A stretch of DNA of 10,425 bases from an uncultured Terriglobales bacterium (GTDB lineage Bacteria > Acidobacteriota > Terriglobia > Terriglobales > Acidobacteriaceae): the NCBI GenBank assembly GCA_955652845.1, contig CATPBY010000307.1:1-10425 (forward strand), written 5' to 3'. The stretch's first letter is position 1; every line of letters starts with the position of its first letter. Of the stretch, positions 1 through 6,326 are shown piece after piece. Below the pieces are notes generated by a model. It did not search any database and was not told where the DNA came from. It saw only the letters and a program-made list of their open reading frames with translations. A program made the position numbers and the translations under genes.

Positions 1-420
1 CACCATGTTCGCCGTATTAACCGTCACCGTTGCTTTGTGCATGTAGGCGAATGAATCTTTCAAGAACTTCATGGTGTCTGCTTTGGTTTTGATAGAATCC
101 GGGCCATCTTCGCCGCCGAGCTCAACTGGCGGCTTTTCTCCCAGAATCGCGGCCGCGACCATGTAATTGACCGCGGCCACGTGCTTTACCTGTTGCGCAT
201 AAGTGCGTACGCCTTTGAACTCGCCATTGGAGGGGGCAAACGAATATTTCTCCTCCGGCATCACATCGGCGGCAGCAACAAATTGTTTTTCCACGCTGCC
301 AAGCGAATGATCCAGGACTTCAGTTACAGTGCGAGGCTGGGGCTTCGGCGCCTGGGCCCAGGCCATGCTGCAACCCGCAATTAGAACCAGCGATGCGAAC
401 CGCCATTTAGGCTTCTTCAT
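1..420 (-). CDS. Exported DinB-family protein (partial, C-terminus beyond window)
   Basis: The first 140 residues of a DinB-fold protein are visible; the 3' end lies outside the window. The ATG at 418-420 is well supported by AGGAGG four bases upstream. Residues 1-22 are an export signal: basic MKKPKWR, a hydrophobic stretch FASLVLIAG, then either a lipobox-like IAGC (Cys17, signal peptidase II) or an AWA|Q site after residue 22 (signal peptidase I). The mature part reads like the DinB four-helix bundle: DHSL near residue 38, MPEEKYSFAP at 54-63, and the VKHVAAVNY segment with His80, a likely metal ligand in this family. Known DinB relatives (YfiT, bacillithiol S-transferase) are metal-dependent and mostly cytoplasmic, so the substrate of this exported form is unknown. 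It follows the MFS gene by 36 bases and is probably co-transcribed. Family call is by motif only; confidence is good for DinB and low for any specific reaction. Confidence 0.82.
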   Translation of the reverse strand, partial: MKKPKWRFASLVLIAGCSMAWAQAPKPQPRTVTEVLDHSLGSVEKQFVAAADVMPEEKYSFAPSNGEFKGVRTYAQQVKHVAAVNYMVAAAILGEKPPVELGGEDGPDSIKTKADTMKFLKDSFAYMHKATVTVNTANMV

Positions 421-424
421 AAAT

Positions 425-430
425 CCTCCT
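425..430 (-). promoter_or_regulatory. Strong Shine-Dalgarno for the DinB gene
   Basis: On the minus strand the sequence is AGGAGG followed by ATTT and the ATG at 420. It is the clearest ribosome binding site in the window and fixes the DinB start. The other genes here have weak or no recognisable Shine-Dalgarno, so this gene may be translated more strongly than its neighbours. Confidence 0.8.
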
Positions 431-456
431 GGATAATCGTAACGATGAGCTGAGAG

Positions 457-1728
457 CTAGTCCCGCACGACCACGGGGGACAATTCCAGTTGCTGCGAGG
501 TAAGCCGGTGGCCGCGAACCGTAAACAGCCCTGCCACCAGGGCCATCGACGAACATAGAAGAGCAGCAGGAATTCCAATTCTGGTGGCAAGCGCTCCCCA
601 CAAGGCACTGCCCACGGCCATTCCTCCCTGCAGCACAAGCAAATACATCGACAGCGCGCGGGCGCGGAGCCACGATGGAGACATGGTCTGGGCCGCGATG
701 TTCAGGCACGCCAGGATACCAATCCATGCTGTCCCGCTGGCGAACAGCACCAGGCTGAGCCAAGCGAAAGTCTGCACCCGCCCGGCGGCGAAAGTCATCG
801 CGGAAAATAACAGGATCGCAAAGACCACCAGTCCATCTACCGACAGCCGCAAGCGCAATCGAGGCAGAACCGACGCCCCGGCCAAAGCTCCAAGGCCGAA
901 TGATCCCAACAGTAAACCGTAGCCGGTGGCGCCATGAGGCCGGGCAAGGATGGGCAGCAAGGCAGGCAGGGAACTCGCTGCCAAACTAAAGGCGCCGGTG
1001 CGAATCAGCACCGACCGCACCAGCGGAGCTCCGTGCACGTAGCGCAGTCCGGCGATCAGTGCGTCCCTCATGCGGCCGGTTTCAACGTGCTCGCAGTAAG
1101 GTCGCCTCCAGCGGTAGAGAAAAAAGATCACGCCAAAAAAAGAGGCGGCATTAAGCAGGAATGCGACGCCCGATCCGGCGGCCGCGATCACCAGGCCGCC
1201 AAGCGCCGGGCCGACGGCGCGCGCAACATTAAAGCCTACGGAATTCAAAGCTACGGCTGGCGAATGATTTTCCGGCGAGACAATTTCGGGCGTGATGGCT
1301 TGCCACGCCGGATCGTTCATTACCGCGCCCAGTCCGAGAAGAAAAGTAAATAAGAGCAGCACCCAGGGAGTCACGTATCCGAGCAGTGTAAAGACCCCCA
1401 ATAACCCGGAGGCGAGGACCATCCACCCTTGCGTCATCAGAAGAAAGCGGCGGCGATCCACCATGTCAGCCAGCGCACCCGCGGGCAGGATTACCAGGAA
1501 TACCGGGACCATCATCGCGGCCTGCACTAGTCCTACCATCAACGGAGACATGGTGAGCTGGGTCATCAACCATCCGGCGCCGACATTCTGCATCCAGGTG
1601 CCGGTGTAGGAGATTACTGCCGCGATCCACAGCGAGCGGAACAGAGGTTCTCCCAGAGGCGCCCAGGCGGAAGGAGCGGACCTCGGAGACAAACTTCGCG
1701 GCAACGATGTTTTCACCGCTTCAGCCAT
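457..1728 (-). CDS. MFS exporter, MFS_3 / EntS-like family
   Basis: This is a 423-residue inner-membrane transporter of the major facilitator superfamily, most like the MFS_3 (transmembrane secretion effector, EntS-like) family, whose studied members export siderophores or drugs with proton motive force. Visible marks are GTWMQNVGAGWLMTQLT (43-59), the loop 2-3 motif GALADMVDRRRFL (84-96), DPAWQAITPEIV (139-150), ARAVGPALGG (169-178) and PSWLRARALSMY (351-362) before LQGGMAVGSALWG. About 12 hydrophobic segments can be counted. It stops soon after the last membrane segment, so it lacks the soluble C-terminal tail seen in some longer relatives. The frame is open upstream to 2070, but that part overlaps the permease and is not hydrophobic in a sensible way. 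The ATG at 1728 lies 2 bases after the permease stop (TGA-TC-ATG), suggesting translational coupling. The substrate cannot be read from the sequence. Confidence 0.88.
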   Translation of the reverse strand: MAEAVKTSLPRSLSPRSAPSAWAPLGEPLFRSLWIAAVISYTGTWMQNVGAGWLMTQLTMSPLMVGLVQAAMMVPVFLVILPAGALADMVDRRRFLLMTQGWMVLASGLLGVFTLLGYVTPWVLLLFTFLLGLGAVMNDPAWQAITPEIVSPENHSPAVALNSVGFNVARAVGPALGGLVIAAAGSGVAFLLNAASFFGVIFFLYRWRRPYCEHVETGRMRDALIAGLRYVHGAPLVRSVLIRTGAFSLAASSLPALLPILARPHGATGYGLLLGSFGLGALAGASVLPRLRLRLSVDGLVVFAILLFSAMTFAAGRVQTFAWLSLVLFASGTAWIGILACLNIAAQTMSPSWLRARALSMYLLVLQGGMAVGSALWGALATRIGIPAALLCSSMALVAGLFTVRGHRLTSQQLELSPVVVRD

Positions 1729-1730
1729 GA

Positions 1731-3245
1731 TCAACTCGCCGAGACCTCTGACACGGGGACCGGCATGCCATCTCCAAAGGGCCACTCTCGCCGGGGCCAC
1801 GCCCGAAGCATGTAAAGAATTACGCCGGTAATCAGGATCAGCAGCGCATAGCGAAGCTGCTTTGTGGAGCCAGTTCGAGAAATGATGATAAACACAAAGC
1901 CGACCGAAGCAATCAACGCAGGCGCAGGATATAGCCACATGCGGAAAGGGCGGGGCAGATCGGGACGCCGGATACGCAGCACGATCAGTCCAATCGCCTG
2001 CACCAGAAACTGCAATGTAATGCGAATTACCACCAGCGCCACGATGACGTCGGCGAGCGTGAAAAAACAAAACAGCATGGCGACAACGCCCAACGCGAGC
2101 AGCGACACGTAAGGAAACTTGTGCAGCGGATGTACCCTGGCAAATGCGCTGAAGTAATTACCATCCAGCGCGGCGGCGTAAGGTACCCGCGAGTATCCCA
2201 GGAGTAAAGAAAACACTGAAGCGAAAGCTGTCCACATCACCAGCCCTGTAGCCAGATCGGCGGCCCAACGTCCGTAAATACGCTGCATGAAAATTGAAAC
2301 TACGTACAAACCTTGATTTGACCGGCCTGATTGCATCATCTCCTGCCAGGGAACTACCCCGAGGATACTGATATTCATCACCACGTATAGACAGGCCACC
2401 AGCAGAATGGATAGCAACAGCGCGCGCGGGATGGTTTTGCCGGGATCTTTTACCTCGTCCCCGAGAAAACATACATTGTAGTAGCCCCAGTAATCATAAG
2501 TGGCGATGAGCATGGCCGATCCCAAACCGAGGAAGAACTGCGGCGAAAGCTGAAAGGCGTTCGGCGGAAAGCTGACAGCGCGCGCGGCGCTGAAGTGGGT
2601 TAGCCCGGAAACAATGATCCATCCCATGGTCAACAGCACGCCGGTCAACAGCAATTTTGACATCCAACTAATGCTGGTGATCTTGCGATAGAGGAGCAAT
2701 AATGCGAGTCCGACAATGGCAATAGCCACAAAAGTGGCTCCGGAAACCAGCCAGTGCATCTGCAACGTTCCCAGCAACGGAACTTTCAAATGCCAGTCGT
2801 GTCCTGCATAGTGGTGTCCCAGGCCGGGCCAGAAATAAGACGCATACCCCGCCAGTCCAATCGCCCCAGTGGCGACAGACATGGGCGCGCTGAAAGACAG
2901 CTGCCAGATAAAGAGAAACGAAATCAGCCGGCCGAGGCGGTGGGGACCGTAAATCTCACGCAAGTAGCGATAGGAACCGCCCGAGCCGGGCATAGCGGCT
3001 CCAAGTTCAGCCCACACCAGGCCGTCGCACACAGCAAAGATCGCGCCCAGGATCCATCCCAGCATGGCTTGCGGCCCACCCATAGCAGTGACGATCAGCG
3101 GCATGGTGATAAAGGGGCCAACCCCGATCATGTCAATCATGTTCAGCGCGGTGGCGCTACCCAGGCCCACGCCGCGGATTAGAGGCGCCGGCGGCGAGTC
3201 GTTAGTCGCTGGTCGTTGATCGTTGGCGCTGCCCATAGGCGGCAT
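1731..3245 (-). CDS. APC-superfamily amino acid permease
   Basis: A permease of about 504 residues, expected to have 12 membrane segments, in the amino acid-polyamine-organocation superfamily. TM1 carries the unwound-helix motif as MIGVGPFITMP (residues 39-49), and TM3 begins with the family signature AELGAAMPGSGGSYRYL (79-95). Later hydrophobic blocks include ATYDYWGYYNVCFLGDEVKD, typical of the TM6 region that contacts substrate, followed by KTIPRALLLSI. It probably imports or exchanges an amino acid or amine; the exact substrate is not determinable. The start is uncertain: ATG at 3245 is chosen, ATG at 3236 and TTG at 3308 are alternatives, and none has a clear Shine-Dalgarno. The first 20 or so residues (including NDQRPATND) are encoded by one arm of the inverted repeat at 3198-3332 and are not conserved-looking. 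The gene follows the deacetylase and is coupled to the MFS gene. Confidence 0.87.
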   Translation of the reverse strand: MPPMGSANDQRPATNDSPPAPLIRGVGLGSATALNMIDMIGVGPFITMPLIVTAMGGPQAMLGWILGAIFAVCDGLVWAELGAAMPGSGGSYRYLREIYGPHRLGRLISFLFIWQLSFSAPMSVATGAIGLAGYASYFWPGLGHHYAGHDWHLKVPLLGTLQMHWLVSGATFVAIAIVGLALLLLYRKITSISWMSKLLLTGVLLTMGWIIVSGLTHFSAARAVSFPPNAFQLSPQFFLGLGSAMLIATYDYWGYYNVCFLGDEVKDPGKTIPRALLLSILLVACLYVVMNISILGVVPWQEMMQSGRSNQGLYVVSIFMQRIYGRWAADLATGLVMWTAFASVFSLLLGYSRVPYAAALDGNYFSAFARVHPLHKFPYVSLLALGVVAMLFCFFTLADVIVALVVIRITLQFLVQAIGLIVLRIRRPDLPRPFRMWLYPAPALIASVGFVFIIISRTGSTKQLRYALLILITGVILYMLRAWPRREWPFGDGMPVPVSEVSAS

Positions 3246-3332
3246 AAGCAACCCGGTGCTGGTACGATGGAGATGAAGGCTCTCGTGACTGTTAAATTCA
3301 GCAACCAACGACGGACGGCCAAGACTAACGAC
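3198..3332. repeat. Imperfect inverted-repeat element with heptamer-like arms
   Basis: The arms are at 3198-3225 and 3306-3332, with about 80 bases between them. On the plus strand 3198-3207 is GTCGTTAGTC and 3323-3332 is its exact reverse complement, GACTAACGAC. At the inner ends TCGTTGG (3220-3226) matches CCAACGA (3305-3311). By hand alignment about 23 of 29 positions match, with one gap. The first arm is itself four heptamers: GTCGTTA, GTCGCTG, GTCGTTG, ATCGTTG. In a transcript the arms could pair into a long hairpin that includes the TAG stop of the deacetylase (3325-3327) and holds the permease ATG candidates in its loop. It resembles a REP-pair or MITE-like element in form. No transposase gene is nearby and target-site duplications are not evident. 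Confidence 0.6.
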
Positions 3333-6180
3333 CGCCCTCGTGTCCGGCGCTGATCAGGTTCACGTACAGTCGAATCGCGCCTGGAACCCCTGCCGGCAAC
3401 TGACGGAAAAACGCGTATCCAGTGTAAATGTAAGTGCCCTTACCGTACCGCGCACGCAACAGGCCGCCCTTCTGAGGCTGCTCTCCGGGATCATGAGACG
3501 CCAGCAGGGGAGTGAACTTCCCGTCCCACTGTCCCATGAAATAGAGGCCGCGTTCCTGCACCCATCCGTCGAAGTCATGCGAAGTAATCGAGTTAGGGAA
3601 ATGAAAAACCCCGTCGTCGGAAGCGAGTATTTCAACTGGGGCTTCTTCCACTGAGACCCGCGCGCGGCTCAGTTGCGCGGGATAGGGCGTGAAGTGTCCC
3701 CCGTTGAAGTCGCTGACTCCAGTGTTGTATTGCACGATCAGCGTGCCGCCGGCGGAGACGTAGTCGAGCAGTTTCTGGTTGTTCGTCACGATGTCTTTTT
3801 CAGTGTCGTAGGCTCGGATGCCAAGAACAATGGTGCCGTAGCGGCTCAGGTCTTCACTCGCGATTTTCTCCGCCGGGATGAGGGCAAGATCCATTCCGAT
3901 CTGCTGCAGCACCGTTGGGATGTCGTCTCCGGCGCCCATGATGTAGCCGACTTTCAAGCCTTGAGGAATCTTCACGTCGACGATGCTGACGCGCTGAACC
4001 GCGGGCTGATAGTAGTAGAAAGTGTCGAGGTCTTCACGAGTTACGACGCTGTAGCCTTCGCTGTATTTCATTCCACCAGATTCAAGGACCGCGCGAACTT
4101 CGGCGCGCCCTTCCTTCAGGCTGGCAGGGAAGACTTTGAAATGAAAGTCCTGGCTCTCGCCACGATGATGGAATTCCACTGGCAACTCGGGAGGCTCCAC
4201 TCGCCAGCTCGGCGGAAGTTGTAAATGTAAGTTTCCTTTTGCGGGCGTGGGCAGGTTGTAGCTGGCGCGGACGGTTACGTCACGGCCGCGATCTCCGGCT
4301 TGCCGAATGGTCTGCGTGCCCGGTTCCAGCATGACGGAGAACGCGGGAACTACCGCCAAAGCACGTTTATGCTCTGCGCCTTTTTCATCCACGAAGCCAG
4401 TGAAAACGCCCGCGGATATCTCGGACTCCAGAATATTTTGCTCAGAGGGTCTTCGCGCGCGCAGTTTGTCAAACACGTCGGGCAGTGGGGACTTAATGCC
4501 TCTGTGAGGAGCGATTTGGTACACGATGCGGACGCGCAATGGCGAAGGAGGCAGGGCGAGAGTAGCGTAGATATCGTCGTCGACGGTGTTGACCGCATCA
4601 GTCTCGGGGTTGTCGCGATGCCAGTAGGGGCGGGTAAAAGCCGCGCCCGGCAAGACTTGTACCGCGAAGTTCGCGTAATAATCTTCTCCCGGCGCGATCG
4701 TAGTCTGATCGGCGTAAACCCGCTTCGCCCAGCCCGGGGAGCTTTCCAAGTCTGCTTTCTGTATGGATAGGAAATTGCGCGAACCGTTATGTAGCTTTGC
4801 AATCACGGTAAACTTCTGGCCGGTGGAGACAGTGGTTAAAGCATCCTGCTCGCGTGGGAGCCCCGCCTGAGGCCCCTTTGGAGGCGACACGCTAGCCTCC
4901 ATGGATATGTTCATCGCGAGATTAAGCGCGGACTGGGCTTGTTGCTGCTTCTGGTCGAGTATTTCAAGCACGCCTTCTTTGCTTTGTCTCTCCACCTCGC
5001 TTTCATCCATGCGTGCTCTTGCGGAACGTAACCCGTCGAGAGCCGAGTAAAGCGGGCCAGCCGCACTAATCCGATCTTTCTCGGCTTTTTCGGTTGCCTG
5101 CTTTAGATCGTCGGCGATTTGTGCCAGCTCTCCCCGCAGCCATGGCACCTTGGTCTCTTCCGCACCCAATCGCGAGACCAACCCTGGCAAGCTGGTGTCG
5201 ATGCCATCAAAGAAATCCTTCTCGTGACCGTCTTTATCCAGCGTTGGCGGCAACACCGAATCCACCAGCTTGTAATAAGTGAAGCGATCACCGGGATCGA
5301 CGGTCCAGCCGCCTGCTCCCTGCGACAGCTGATGACGCAATCCCTCCATGGCGAACTGGACGTATGACATCCCCAAAACCGGGTCTACTTTTCCCGTGTT
5401 GAACCTGATGGTGTAGTTTTCGGCCGGGCAGGTCATAGCGCCGAATCCGCAGACGTTGCCGATGTAAAGCTTTTTGGGTTGCCAGGGAACCAGCCCTTCT
5501 TTGATCTGCTCGGGGAAGTGATTGGAATCGGCGGCGGCGCGAAACGCCTCCCTGGTAAGAATTGAGGAGGCTTGATGATGGCCGTGGCCATCGCGGTCGG
5601 TGCCGGAGAATCTTGCGACCAGCACGTCGGGACGGAAGGTGCGAATGACGCGTACCATGTCGCCGAGCGCAACATCGTGTCCCTGCCACTTCTGGAACGT
5701 TTCTTCGGCGCTTTTCGAGAATCCGAAGTCGGCTACACGGGAAAACCGTTGCTCCACTCCGTAGTAACGATCTGAAGCTGTCAACTCGAGCGTGCGCAGC
5801 ACGCCGAGAACATCGAAAAGATTGCTCCCCACTTTATTTTGTCCACCCTCGCCGCGGTTCAGGGTCATCAGTAACACGCTGGCGCCCTCACCTCGGGATT
5901 CCAGCGTCAGCAAGCCGCCATCTTCATCATCGGGGTGCGCGGTGGTCTGCATCAGACGGGCGGTGGTCTGCAGTCTGCGTAACATTTGTTTGAGTCCGGA
6001 ACTTCCGGTGTCCTGCGCCAGCCGATCAACCGGACTGGGATGGGCTGCCGGCGCATCGACCGGAGCCTGGGATAAGCCGGGCAAGCACAGCAATCCGACA
6101 CAAAGAATGTAGGAGATCAGCCGCGAAGGTCGACCGAAACACGAACCCAAATTCCCATGTTTCGCTGGAATGGGTTGCAT
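3325..6180 (-). CDS. Large exported PIG-L/LmbE-family deacetylase with C-terminal GATase-like domain
   Basis: A protein of about 951 residues. With the ATG at 6180 it starts with a signal peptide: a basic region to Arg20, then LISYILCVGLLCLPGLS, and cleavage near SQA. The PIG-L (zinc-dependent N-acetyl-sugar deacetylase) domain follows, with AHPDDEDGG at 81-89 (metal-binding AHPDDE), DGHGHHQAS at 197-205 (second His set) and RHQLSQG at 282-288, matching the third conserved His region of large members. Residues 336-425 are charged and helical, possibly coiled coil. A beta-rich part near 640-730 resembles NEW3-type domains. Residues 744-951 look like a class I glutamine-amidotransferase-like fold (VGYIMGAGDDIP, IVLGIRAYD, GGTLIVQYN). 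A periplasmic or surface glycan or glycoconjugate is a plausible substrate, but this is inference. The frame is open upstream (ATG 6282, GTG 6363, the latter overlapping the kinase), yet those starts bury the signal peptide. No start has a good Shine-Dalgarno. Confidence 0.86.
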   Translation of the reverse strand: MQPIPAKHGNLGSCFGRPSRLISYILCVGLLCLPGLSQAPVDAPAAHPSPVDRLAQDTGSSGLKQMLRRLQTTARLMQTTAHPDDEDGGLLTLESRGEGASVLLMTLNRGEGGQNKVGSNLFDVLGVLRTLELTASDRYYGVEQRFSRVADFGFSKSAEETFQKWQGHDVALGDMVRVIRTFRPDVLVARFSGTDRDGHGHHQASSILTREAFRAAADSNHFPEQIKEGLVPWQPKKLYIGNVCGFGAMTCPAENYTIRFNTGKVDPVLGMSYVQFAMEGLRHQLSQGAGGWTVDPGDRFTYYKLVDSVLPPTLDKDGHEKDFFDGIDTSLPGLVSRLGAEETKVPWLRGELAQIADDLKQATEKAEKDRISAAGPLYSALDGLRSARARMDESEVERQSKEGVLEILDQKQQQAQSALNLAMNISMEASVSPPKGPQAGLPREQDALTTVSTGQKFTVIAKLHNGSRNFLSIQKADLESSPGWAKRVYADQTTIAPGEDYYANFAVQVLPGAAFTRPYWHRDNPETDAVNTVDDDIYATLALPPSPLRVRIVYQIAPHRGIKSPLPDVFDKLRARRPSEQNILESEISAGVFTGFVDEKGAEHKRALAVVPAFSVMLEPGTQTIRQAGDRGRDVTVRASYNLPTPAKGNLHLQLPPSWRVEPPELPVEFHHRGESQDFHFKVFPASLKEGRAEVRAVLESGGMKYSEGYSVVTREDLDTFYYYQPAVQRVSIVDVKIPQGLKVGYIMGAGDDIPTVLQQIGMDLALIPAEKIASEDLSRYGTIVLGIRAYDTEKDIVTNNQKLLDYVSAGGTLIVQYNTGVSDFNGGHFTPYPAQLSRARVSVEEAPVEILASDDGVFHFPNSITSHDFDGWVQERGLYFMGQWDGKFTPLLASHDPGEQPQKGGLLRARYGKGTYIYTGYAFFRQLPAGVPGAIRLYVNLISAGHEGGR

Positions 6181-6300
6181 GTGCCTGGGATTGTGACTGG
6201 AGGTAATAGGAGGCAAGATTTTTCCGGTGAGCTCTATCAGTTCCTTTGTATTCGACTTCGCGGCAAGCCAGGAGTTAGCCATGGCCTGGCCGCCGGGAAC

Positions 6301-6324
6301 AAATCCGAATCCTAATCCTATCCG
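6301..6324. repeat. Short degenerate hexamer tandem repeat
   Basis: On the minus strand this reads CGGATA, GGATTA, GGATTC, GGATTT, about four units of GGATTN. It begins 2 bases after the kinase stop codon (TAA at 6327-6329), in the 146-base gap before the favoured deacetylase start. The frame through it is open and would encode an RIGLGFGF-like stretch if translation started at 6363. It may be chance or a small slippage product; I see no paired arms or terminator shape. Confidence 0.4.
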
Positions 6325-6326
6325 AT

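Noticed and set aside
1729..2070. N-terminal extension of the MFS frame to 2070
   Set aside because: It would overlap the permease gene by 340 bases, and the extra residues are rich in Arg, His and Cys without family-like character; the ATG at 1728 fits the family's N-terminus.
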